NCBI GenBank assembly: GCA_023424585.1
Contig: JAFADT010000512.1
Span: 1-6,563, forward strand
Direction: 5' to 3'
From: Pseudomonadota bacterium
GTDB lineage: Bacteria; Myxococcota; Myxococcia; Myxococcales; Myxococcaceae
Length of the DNA: 6,563 nucleotides
A model generated the notes under the pieces. It was not told the origin of the DNA. It saw only the letters and a list, made by a program, of their open reading frames with translations, and did no database searches. This document shows positions 1 through 5,766 of this stretch, piece by piece (the stretch's first letter is position 1; the number at the start of each line of letters is the position of its first letter). Made by a program: the position numbers and the translations under genes.

Positions 1-257
1 GCGAAGCGGTGCGCGCTCACGCCGCAGCCCAGGTCGTTGCCCAGCGCGCCGGGGACGACGTGCGCCTCCGTGGCGAAGACGGTGCCCACCGCCACGCCCG
101 AGGCGAGGTGCACGTCCGGCATCACCGCCACGTGCTCCGCGACGTAGGGCTGCGCGGCGAGCCGCTGGAGCTGCTTCAGGGCCGCCGCGGGCACCCCGCG
201 CGCCCAGGCGAGGAGGGGCACGGCGCCCGGCGGCGCCTCGAGGATGCGGGGCATCAT
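1..257 (-). CDS. rtcB: RtcB-family RNA ligase, N-terminal part (runs off left edge)
   Basis: Reading the minus strand from ATG at 257-255 gives 85 residues before the window ends. Residues 43-85 match the N-terminal core of RtcB, the GTP- and Mn2+-dependent ligase that joins RNA 2',3'-cyclic phosphate or 3'-phosphate ends to 5'-OH ends. The motif MPDVHLASG lies at residues 46-54, and GNDLGCG at 73-79 carries Asp75 and Cys78, the same numbers as the metal-binding Asp75 and Cys78 of E. coli RtcB. Two positions differ from the common form: LASG instead of LGKG, and Asn74 where Val is usual before the Asp. The start overlaps the rbfA stop as ATGA, so translation is probably coupled; a second ATG follows at once (254-252). 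Myxobacteria carry several RtcB paralogues with differing activities, so the exact substrate cannot be given. The nucleotidyl-accepting His and most metal ligands lie outside the window. Confidence 0.85.
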   Translation of the reverse strand, partial: MMPRILEAPPGAVPLLAWARGVPAAALKQLQRLAAQPYVAEHVAVMPDVHLASGVAVGTVFATEAHVVPGALGNDLGCGVSAHRF

Positions 258-658
258 GCGTCACCCCCTTCCCCATCCTCGGGTTCCGTGCGCGGGGCGG
301 TGCCCATGAGGACGAAGCGCAGGTGCGGGGTGCGCTTGAGGTTCAGGTGCTCCGCGAGCCGCGAGCGCAGGAAGCCCTCCGCGCGGGTGAGGGCCTCCTT
401 CACGGCGGCGGGGTCCGCGTCGTGCGGCAGCGTGTAGCCGATGCGCGCGATGCGGCCTTCGGGAGACAGCTCGAACGACGCCAGCGCGACGCCTTCGAGG
501 CGGGGGTCGGACAGCTCGCTCCGGAAGAGCAGCGAGACGTCCTCGGAGAGGGTGGATTGGACGCGCAGGTGACGCGCGGACGGCGCTTCGGAATGGAACA
601 GCGAGGAGCCCGAGCGCCGGCTGGACGCGCGGGTACGGCGATGCCTGGAAGAGGACAT
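254..658 (-). CDS. rbfA: Ribosome-binding factor A (30S maturation)
   Basis: The 134-residue product matches RbfA, a single KH-fold protein that binds the 30S subunit and assists late 16S rRNA maturation in the cytoplasm. The visible signature is SELSDPRLEGV (47-57), a strand/turn segment ELSPEGRIARIGYTLP (63-78), then the helix ALTRAEGFLRSRLAEHLNLK (89-108) and PHLRFVL (111-117). Residues 1-28 are a Ser/Arg-rich extension with no family match, and the tail (122-134) is acidic. I chose ATG at 658-656 because nothing upstream in frame looks coding; its ribosome binding site is weak (AGGA about 16 nt upstream). The usual neighbours (infB, truB) are absent. Here rbfA stands first in a leftward pair with an RtcB-family gene, sharing a 4-bp ATGA overlap. 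A relocated single copy or a second paralogue are both possible. Confidence 0.88.
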   Translation of the reverse strand: MSSSRHRRTRASSRRSGSSLFHSEAPSARHLRVQSTLSEDVSLLFRSELSDPRLEGVALASFELSPEGRIARIGYTLPHDADPAAVKEALTRAEGFLRSRLAEHLNLKRTPHLRFVLMGTAPRTEPEDGEGGDA

Positions 659-1048
659 GAATGAAGACGGATTCCTGCGAGCCGTGCCGGAGCACGGCCG
701 GGTGTGCACGCGAGCGACCCCGCGCGGACACGCCGCCTGGACCTCACGGCGAAGGCGCCCTCCACGGCCCGAGGCGGCGCTCACACGGGCGCGGCCTTCG
801 GACGGGAGCTGGACGCCGCCGGTGACGCTAGCAGCGCGACCGCGCGGAGCGAACCGAGACCCCTCTGGCGACACGTCCCATGGCACACCTCCGGCAAGCG
901 GTCCGCGCCCAGACGCGGGGGCCTCCCGGGTCCTGACGCGGCGGCGCTGTCCTCTGGTGACCAGCCGCTCCATCCACCATCCGACGCGCGGCGCCAGTCG
1001 GATTGGCGGGGCGGCCTTCCCGGGGCAAGCAGGGGGCGGGAGGGGTTC
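659..1048. other. Divergent intergenic region without a convincing gene
   Basis: These 390 bp separate leftward rbfA from the rightward flavoprotein gene. Several frames stay open only because stop codons are rare at this GC content; their translations are Arg/Pro/Ala-rich and match nothing I recognise. The stretch must carry promoters for both directions, but no clear -35/-10 pair or sigma-54 -24/-12 element stands out. It contains a 7-bp hairpin at 681-698 and an 11-bp palindrome at 954-964. Confidence 0.6.
681..698 (-). promoter_or_regulatory. Short perfect hairpin just upstream of rbfA
   Basis: GCCGTGC (681-687) and GCACGGC (692-698) form a perfect 7-bp inverted repeat with a CGGA loop. 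It begins 23 nt upstream of the rbfA start codon, so it would lie in the 5' leader or core promoter of rbfA. It could be an RNA hairpin influencing translation or a protein site. Short GC stems arise easily by chance at this base composition, so confidence is low. Confidence 0.3.
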
Positions 1049-2440
1049 ATGGCCGAGACTTTCGACGTGGTGGTGATTGGGGCGGGTCCCGCGGGCGAGA
1101 ACGCGGGCGCGCGTGCGGCGGCGGGGGGCCTGAAGGTCGCGCTGGTGGAGCACGAGCTCCTGGGCGGCGAGTGTTCCTACTGGGCCTGCATGCCCAGCAA
1201 GGCGCTGCTGCATCCCAGCGAGACGCTGTGGCTCGCGAAGCACACGCCCGGCGTGCGCGAGCTCATCCAGGGGCCGCTCAAGGCGGACGCCGTGCTCAAG
1301 CACCGCGACCAGATGGTGTCCGGCTACGACGACAGGTCCCAGGTGAAGTGGGCCGAGGGCGCGAAGCTCACCGTGGTGCGCGGCCACGGCCGGCTCACCG
1401 GCCCGCGCAAGGTGACCGTGACGGGCAAGGACGGGAAGGCGCGCGAGCTGGAGGCGAAGAAGGCCGTCGTCGTCGCCACCGGCAGCAAGCCCCGCCTGCC
1501 GGACATCCCGGGCCTGAAGGAATCCAAGCCGTGGGACAACCGCGAGGGCACCGGCGCCAAGGCCGTGCCGGGCCGGCTGGTGGTGCTGGGCGGCGGCGTG
1601 GAGGCGGTGGAGCTGGCGCAGGCGTGGCGCGAGCTGGGCTCGGAGGTCACGCTGGTGCAGCGCGGGCCGCGCTTGCTGAAGCGCTTCGAGCCCTTCGTGG
1701 GCGAGCAGGTGGCCCAGGCGCTGCGCGACTCCGGCGTGCGGGTGCTGCTGGAGACGCAGGCCACCAAGGTGCAGCGCTCCGGCGCGCAGGGCGAGTACAC
1801 CCTCACGCTGACCGGCGGGGACACGCTGCGCGCGGACGCGCTGCTCGTCGCCATGGGCCGCACCGCGCGCACGGACGACCTGGGCGTGGACACGGTGGGG
1901 CTCAAGCCCGGCGCGTCCATCGAGGTGGATGATCAGCTCCGCGCGACGGGCGTGGACGGCGGCTGGCTGTACGCCTGCGGCGACGCGAACGGCCGCAACC
2001 TGCTCACGCACATGGGCAAGTACCAGGCGCGCCTGCTGGGCGACGTCCTCCTGGGCAGGCCCGTGAAGGCGTGGGCGGACGCGAAGGCCACGCCGCAGGT
2101 CATCTTCACGCACCCGCAGGTGGGCAGCGTGGGCCTCACCGAGGACAAGGCGCGCGAGGCGGGCGTGCCGGTGAAGACCGTGCAGTACGCGCTGGGCAAC
2201 GTGGCCGGCGCGTCCGTCATGGGCAAGGACCTCCAGGGCACGGCCAAGCTGGTGGTGGACGAGAAGCGCCGGGTCGTCGTGGGCGCGACGTTCACCGGGC
2301 CGGGCGTGGGCGAGATGCTCCACGCGGCCACCATCGCCGTCGCGGGCGAGGTGCCGCTGGACACGCTCTGGCACGCGGTGCCGTCGTATCCCACCGTGAG
2401 CGAGGTGTGGCTGCGGCTCCTGGAAGCCTACGGCCTGTGA
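1049..2440 (+). CDS. FAD/NAD(P)-dependent disulfide oxidoreductase, lipoamide dehydrogenase/MerA superfamily
   Basis: The 463-residue protein has the class I pyridine nucleotide-disulfide reductase layout and should act in the cytoplasm as a flavoprotein. The FAD Rossmann motif GAGPAG lies at 11-16 with the ribose-binding Glu34. The redox pair is in GGECSYWACMPSK (39-51), Cys42 and Cys47, in the usual C-x4-C spacing. A second dinucleotide motif follows in LVVLGGGVEAVELA, with Ala where the third glycine is common. The FAD motif YACGDANG and the C-terminal dimerisation domain come next. At the active-site dyad the normal HPTxxE reads YPTVSE (447-452): Glu452 is kept and His is Tyr447. This argues against a true E3 lipoamide dehydrogenase, and no 2-oxoacid dehydrogenase genes are nearby. 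There is no C-terminal vicinal Cys pair, so it is not a standard mercuric reductase. The substrate is unknown. The ATG is preceded by a purine-rich AGGGGGCGGGAGGGG tract (1031-1045), and the upstream open frame looks non-coding. Confidence 0.85.
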   Translation: MAETFDVVVIGAGPAGENAGARAAAGGLKVALVEHELLGGECSYWACMPSKALLHPSETLWLAKHTPGVRELIQGPLKADAVLKHRDQMVSGYDDRSQVKWAEGAKLTVVRGHGRLTGPRKVTVTGKDGKARELEAKKAVVVATGSKPRLPDIPGLKESKPWDNREGTGAKAVPGRLVVLGGGVEAVELAQAWRELGSEVTLVQRGPRLLKRFEPFVGEQVAQALRDSGVRVLLETQATKVQRSGAQGEYTLTLTGGDTLRADALLVAMGRTARTDDLGVDTVGLKPGASIEVDDQLRATGVDGGWLYACGDANGRNLLTHMGKYQARLLGDVLLGRPVKAWADAKATPQVIFTHPQVGSVGLTEDKAREAGVPVKTVQYALGNVAGASVMGKDLQGTAKLVVDEKRRVVVGATFTGPGVGEMLHAATIAVAGEVPLDTLWHAVPSYPTVSEVWLRLLEAYGL

Positions 2441-2445
2441 TTGCG

Positions 2446-2460
2446 GCGGGGCGCCCCCGC
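2446..2460 (+). terminator. Weak hairpin after the flavoprotein gene
   Basis: GCGGGG (2446-2451) pairs with CCCCGC (2455-2460) across a 3-nt loop, 5 nt after the stop codon. No T-tract follows, so it may be only a partial terminator or mRNA-end stabiliser, and the next gene could still be co-transcribed. Confidence 0.25.
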
Positions 2461-2498
2461 GTGAAATGGTGCGCGCCCCACCGTGTCCCTGGCCGTGA

Positions 2499-3716
2499 AT
2501 GAGCACCGCTGAGCCCCCCCGCCAACGCGCCTCCCTGAAGGTGGAGTGGGCGGTGCTGCTGGTGCTCGCCGTGGCGGCCGTGGCGGTGGGGCAGCACCCC
2601 CGGCGCGGCGCGGACTTCCGCGTCTACCTCACCGCCGCCGAGCGCTTCCGCGAGGGCACCGACCTCTACCGCGCCGAGGACGGCACCATGCCGTTCAAGT
2701 ACGCGCCCGTCACCGCGCCCCTGTTCCTGCCCTTCACCGCCGTGCCGCCGCGCGCGGCCGTGGCGCTGTGGAACCTGGGCTCCGTGCTCGCGCTCGGCGC
2801 CGTGTCCGTGCTCACGCGCCGCGCGGCCCCGGAGGCGGGGGAGGCGACGCCGTGGCCGTGGGCGCCGGTGCTCGCCACCGCCGCGCTGCTGCCCGCGTTC
2901 TCCTTCGAGATCTTCTACGGCCAGGTGGACGCCGTGCTGCTGTGGCTGCTGGTGCTCGCGGCCGTGGGCGCGGAGCGGGGCCGCGCGTGGGGCCCGGGCG
3001 CGGCCTTCGCCGTCGCGTGCCTGCTCAAGCCGCCGGCCGCGCTCGCGGGGCTGTTCTTCCTGGGGCGCCGTCACTGGCGCGTGGTGGGGACCACCGCCCT
3101 CTTCGGCGTCCTGCTGGTGCTGCCCACCCTGGGCCGCTACGGCTGGGCGGGCACCCTGTCACAGCTGCGTGACTGGACGGAGACCCTGGCGCGCACCACG
3201 CCGCCGTGGGCGCTGGGCCACAACCCGCAGGGCCTGCCCACGCTGCTGCTGTCGCTGGTGCTGCCACCGGAGTCGCTGCCGCCTCCTGGCGCGATGACCG
3301 TGGCCCAGGCCGTGGCGCTGGCGCTGTTCGTCGGCGCGCTCGCGTGGGCGCGCCCCGGCCCGGTGGAGCTGCTCGCGCTCTGCTGCCTGGGCGTCACCCT
3401 CCTGTCACCGTTGGCGTGGCGCGCGAACTACCTGCTCGCCTGGCCGGTGATCCGCGCGGCGCTGGAGGGCCGCTCGCGCCTGGGCCAGGCGTGCGTGGCG
3501 TGCGTGGCCCTCATCGGCGTGGCCGTGTCGGACGCGGTGCTGGGCCCGGAGCTCGCCCGGCGCGTGCTGCTCCTCCGGCCGTTCGCCGTGGCCTACTCGG
3601 CGCTGCTGATCGCGCTGCTGTGGCAGACGCAACGTCACGGAACGCCCACGGCGGTTATTTCCGACAAGTCCGTGACGAAGCTGCCGCGGGGCTTCCTGAT
3701 TCCTCACGGTCCGTAA
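2499..3716 (+). CDS. GT87-type (DUF2029) polytopic membrane glycosyltransferase
   Basis: This 405-residue protein has many hydrophobic segments, beginning with one at about 16-31. The motif pattern fits GT87, the GT-C fold family that includes mycobacterial mannosyltransferase PimE, which uses polyprenyl-phosphate sugars on the outer face of the inner membrane. Visible motifs are ADFRVY (38-43) with Asp39 in the first outer loop where the family has its key acidic residue, GTDLY (53-57), FKYAPVTAPLFLPF (66-79), FYGQVDAVLLW (139-149), LLKPP (175-179), GHNPQGL (240-246) and LLSPLAWRANYLLAW (301-315). Sugar and acceptor are unknown. The ATG at 2499 has no obvious Shine-Dalgarno sequence; GTG codons in AAGGTGGAGTGGGCGGTG just downstream are possible alternatives. 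It lies 58 bp after the flavoprotein gene with no clear functional link. The final 25-30 codons are polar, rich in A/T-ending codons, and overlap a repeat cluster, so the tail may be a late extension. Confidence 0.78.
   Translation: MSTAEPPRQRASLKVEWAVLLVLAVAAVAVGQHPRRGADFRVYLTAAERFREGTDLYRAEDGTMPFKYAPVTAPLFLPFTAVPPRAAVALWNLGSVLALGAVSVLTRRAAPEAGEATPWPWAPVLATAALLPAFSFEIFYGQVDAVLLWLLVLAAVGAERGRAWGPGAAFAVACLLKPPAALAGLFFLGRRHWRVVGTTALFGVLLVLPTLGRYGWAGTLSQLRDWTETLARTTPPWALGHNPQGLPTLLLSLVLPPESLPPPGAMTVAQAVALALFVGALAWARPGPVELLALCCLGVTLLSPLAWRANYLLAWPVIRAALEGRSRLGQACVACVALIGVAVSDAVLGPELARRVLLLRPFAVAYSALLIALLWQTQRHGTPTAVISDKSVTKLPRGFLIPHGP
3633..3677. repeat. 9-bp perfect inverted repeat in the glycosyltransferase 3' end
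   Basis: CGTCACGGA (3633-3641) and TCCGTGACG (3669-3677) are exact reverse complements separated by 27 nt. The core GTCACGGA occurs a third time at 3746-3753, upstream of tonB, and a partial TCACGG at 3704-3709. The repeat lies in coding sequence whose codons look non-coding, so it may be part of a regulatory region reaching toward tonB. Confidence 0.4.
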
Positions 3717-3743
3717 CTCAATCGAGACACAGCCGGGGGCAAA

Positions 3744-3772
3744 GTGTCACGGAGCCAGAACCTTCGTGACAC
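3744..3772. promoter_or_regulatory. Inverted repeat upstream of tonB, candidate operator
   Basis: GTGTCACG (3744-3751) and CGTGACAC (3765-3772) are perfect 8-bp inverted arms separated by 13 nt. Their centres are 21 bp apart, about two helical turns, as for a dimeric regulator binding one DNA face. The site ends 26 bp before the tonB ATG, in the only gap before the Ton operon. It does not resemble a Fur box by eye, and no regulator can be named. A hairpin with a 13-nt loop is the alternative reading. Confidence 0.4.
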
Positions 3773-3798
3773 ATGGCGTCGCTATATGCAGCCCCGCC

Positions 3799-4572
3799 AT
3801 GTTCGAAACGTTCGACAGCGCCTCCAGCGCGCCTGCGGCCCGGCGGTTCGCCCTCTCCACCACCGCGTCGGTCGCCGTCTTCGGACTCATCGCCGTGGCG
3901 GCGATGACCGCGGCCAACACGGTCAAGGAGGTCATCCAGGAGAAGAAGGTGGACGTCGTCTTCCGTCCCCCGCCGCCTCCGCCGCCGCCTCCCGTCGTGG
4001 AGGTGAAGCCGCCCCCGCCGCCACCGCCGGTCGCGAAGCCGCCGCCTCGCGCCGCGCCTCCGGTGGCCAAGGCCGCGCCCCCGCCCGCGGTCCCCACCGT
4101 CGCTCCCGCGCCGCTGAAGGCGCCGGACGCGGTGCCGCTCGAGAAGCCGCCCGAGGCTGAGAAGGAAGTGGTCGCCGCGGCGCCCATGGCCGTCGGCGGC
4201 ACGGGCACGCTCGTCCCGGGCGGTGTGGTGGGTGGCACCGGCAGCGGCGAGGGCATGGCCATTGGCGGCGGCCGCGCGCAGCCCATCAACCTCCCGGAGA
4301 CGGGGACGCCGCCGGAGCCGCTGACGTCGAACCTCATCCCCGAGTACCCCGCCGACGCCCGCTCCAAGGGCCTGGAGGGGCTGGTCATCCTCAAGGGCGT
4401 CGTCGAGGTCGACGGCCGCGTCACCGGCCTCAAGGTGATGCGCGGCGACGAGCCCTTCGCCAGCGCCGCGCTGGCCGCCGTGCGCACGTGGCGCTTCAAG
4501 CCCGCCATCGTCTCCGGTCAGCCCACCGCCGTCTTCCGCATCTTCAAGGTCCCGTTCCGCCTCAAGTCCTGA
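3799..4572 (+). CDS. tonB: TonB family energy transducer
   Basis: The 257-residue protein has the TonB layout: a short N-terminus, one membrane helix (about 17-40), a periplasmic Pro-rich spacer with nine prolines at 57-65 and seven at 71-77, a Gly-rich linker (132-158), and a TonB C-terminal domain (about 178-257). The last includes PEYPADARSKGLEG (181-194), VEVDGRVTGLKV (202-213) and RTWRFKPA (229-236). It should carry energy from the ExbB/ExbD proton channel to outer-membrane receptors. In E. coli TonB the membrane helix holds SVCIHG with the important His20; here the matching stretch reads SVAVFG (24-29), and the whole protein has no His. I prefer ATG at 3799 (MFETF) because family members often begin with MF, although no Shine-Dalgarno sequence precedes it. 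GTG at 3766 has GGAG 11 nt upstream and would add 11 residues. exbB begins 31 bp downstream. Confidence 0.9.
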   Translation: MFETFDSASSAPAARRFALSTTASVAVFGLIAVAAMTAANTVKEVIQEKKVDVVFRPPPPPPPPPVVEVKPPPPPPPVAKPPPRAAPPVAKAAPPPAVPTVAPAPLKAPDAVPLEKPPEAEKEVVAAAPMAVGGTGTLVPGGVVGGTGSGEGMAIGGGRAQPINLPETGTPPEPLTSNLIPEYPADARSKGLEGLVILKGVVEVDGRVTGLKVMRGDEPFASAALAAVRTWRFKPAIVSGQPTAVFRIFKVPFRLKS

Positions 4573-4603
4573 CGCCTTCCTCCCCCTTCGGAGAGCCACC
4601 GCC

Positions 4604-5359
4604 ATGAACTTCAATCTCAAGGAAATCTACGCGCACATGGGCGTCTTCGCCCTGTGCATCGCCTGGACGCTGGTCGCCTTCGCGGTCGCGTCGCTGGCGG
4701 TCTTCTTCGAGCGCCTGTTCGTCTTCTTCCGCTCGCGCGCCGCGTCCCGCGCGTTCGCCGGCCGCGCCGGGCCGCTGCTCGCGCAGCAGCAGCACGACGC
4801 GCTGGTGAAGGAGGCGGACGGCAGCAAGAGCAGCCACCTGGCGATGATGCTGGGCGGCGGCATGAAGACGTTCCTCGCCAGGTCCCGCGCTCCGGCCGGG
4901 AAGCTGGGCGCGGTGGAGCTCACGCGGCGCGACCTGGTGCGCATCAACGAGCGCATCACCGCGGACGTGCGCCGGGGCATGTCGGTGCTGGCCACGGTGG
5001 GCTCGGTGGCGCCGTTCGTCGGGCTGCTCGGCACGGTGGTGGGCATCATCGAGGCCTTCGCCGGCATCGCGAAGGAGGGCTCCGGCGGCCTGGGCGCGGT
5101 GTCCGCCGGCATCGCGGAGGCGCTCGTCGTCACGGCGCTGGGCCTGCTGGTCGCCATCCCCGCGGTGCTGATGTTCAACTTCCTGTCCACCCGCGCGGAC
5201 GCGCTGCTGCTCTCCCTGGAGCAGGCCCGCAGCGAGTTCATGGACTACCTGGAGGACATGAGCGGCGAGAAGCGCGCGGTGGCCCACGGCGCCGCGCACG
5301 CGTCGGGCTCGGAGGTCGTCTCCACGCGGACCGAGGCGGGCGATGTCGGCCACGCGTAA
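4604..5359 (+). CDS. exbB: MotA/TolQ/ExbB proton channel protein
   Basis: The 251-residue inner-membrane protein has three predicted helices at about 13-36, 127-150 and 172-195, with a cytoplasmic loop between the first two. The conserved blocks APFVGLLGTVVGIIEAF (136-152) and GIAEALVVTALGLLVAIPAV (169-188) identify the family. Thr144 and Thr177 are 33 residues apart, as are the pore threonines Thr148 and Thr181 of E. coli ExbB. It should form the pentameric channel that houses ExbD and converts proton flow into movement of TonB. A hydrophilic tail of about 35 residues (218-251) ends the protein. The start has GGAG at 4590-4593. The gene sits between tonB and exbD, and its last 17 bp overlap the first exbD gene. 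The tonB neighbour favours ExbB over TolQ or AglR-type motility paralogues, although residues alone do not separate these reliably. Confidence 0.92.
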   Translation: MNFNLKEIYAHMGVFALCIAWTLVAFAVASLAVFFERLFVFFRSRAASRAFAGRAGPLLAQQQHDALVKEADGSKSSHLAMMLGGGMKTFLARSRAPAGKLGAVELTRRDLVRINERITADVRRGMSVLATVGSVAPFVGLLGTVVGIIEAFAGIAKEGSGGLGAVSAGIAEALVVTALGLLVAIPAVLMFNFLSTRADALLLSLEQARSEFMDYLEDMSGEKRAVAHGAAHASGSEVVSTRTEAGDVGHA

Positions 5360-5750
5360 GAGCCTCACCCCCGAGATGAACGTGACGCCCCTGGTGGACG
5401 TGGTGCTCGTCCTCCTCATCATCTTCATGGTCGTCACGCCGCAGTTGGAGGCCGGCGCCGCGGTGGAGCTGCCCGCGGCGATGAACCCGGACCCGGAGAA
5501 CAAGAACCTGGAGCCCACCACGGTGAGCCTGGCGGCCAACGGGGCGTTCTACCTGGACCGCAAGCAGTTGGAGCGGGACGCGCTGGTGGAGGCGCTGAAG
5601 GCGCTGCACGAGGCGAAGCCGGACGCGCCCGTGGTGCTCAAGGCGGACAAGGACGTGGCGTACGCGCAGGTGCGCGGCGTGTTCAAGGCGATGCAGGACA
5701 TCGGGTTCCCGGGCATCAGCCTGCAGGTCATCGACCGGAAGAAGGACTGA
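5343..5750 (+). CDS. exbD: ExbD/TolR family biopolymer transport protein (first copy)
   Basis: This 135-residue protein has a short cytoplasmic start, one membrane helix (about 17-33), and a periplasmic domain (about 60-135) ending IDRKKD. The family motif MNVTPLVDVVLVLLIIF begins at residue 12, with Asp19 matching the essential proton-pathway Asp25 of E. coli ExbD. Two such helices should sit inside an ExbB pentamer, with the periplasmic domains contacting TonB. The start lies inside exbB (17-bp overlap), with GAGG at 5333-5336 as ribosome binding site, suggesting tightly coupled synthesis. Bases 5375-5442 are identical to part of the next gene, although the rest of the two proteins is very different. 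TolR or a motility paralogue is possible, but the tonB linkage favours a Ton role. Confidence 0.92.
   Translation: MSATRKSLTPEMNVTPLVDVVLVLLIIFMVVTPQLEAGAAVELPAAMNPDPENKNLEPTTVSLAANGAFYLDRKQLERDALVEALKALHEAKPDAPVVLKADKDVAYAQVRGVFKAMQDIGFPGISLQVIDRKKD
5375..5442 (+). repeat. 68-bp direct repeat, copy 1 (in first exbD)
   Basis: This stretch encodes the start of the conserved cytoplasmic motif and the whole membrane helix of the first ExbD. It is identical base for base to 5814-5881, including every synonymous position across about 22 codons. Flanking sequence diverges at once on both sides. Confidence 0.9.
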
Positions 5751-5766
5751 AGGGGAGGCACGCGCC

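Noticed and set aside
954..964. Palindrome CTGGTGACCAG upstream of the flavoprotein gene
   Set aside because: Perfect 5+1+5 symmetry, but a palindrome this short is expected by chance in a 6.5-kb window, and it has no second copy.
704..1048. Upstream extension of the flavoprotein reading frame
   Set aside because: The translation is low-complexity and unlike any oxidoreductase; the FAD motif begins properly right after ATG 1049, which has a purine-rich tract before it.
1049..2440. Calling the flavoprotein mercuric reductase or pyruvate dehydrogenase E3
   Set aside because: No C-terminal cysteine pair or heavy-metal domain, the catalytic His is replaced, and no mer or 2-oxoacid dehydrogenase genes are nearby.
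254..2506. A 750-codon open frame on the minus strand opposite the flavoprotein gene
   Set aside because: Only its last 134 codons (rbfA) show family motifs. The rest is Arg/His/Ala-rich antisense of a clearly coding gene and stays open because stops are rare at high GC.
3766..3798. GTG at 3766 as the tonB start
   Set aside because: It has a GGAG upstream, but the start codon lies inside the inverted repeat and the extra 11 residues add nothing family-like; MFETF at 3799 fits better. Not fully excluded.
3773..3798. TATATG at 3783-3788 as the tonB -10 box
   Set aside because: GTGACA at 3766-3771 resembles a -35 box but the spacer is only 11 bp, and no better -35 lies at 16-18 bp; start-site mapping would be needed.
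3747..4508. Minus-strand open frame with long glycine runs opposite tonB
   Set aside because: The glycine runs are the complement of the TonB proline codons; the plus strand has clear TonB domains.
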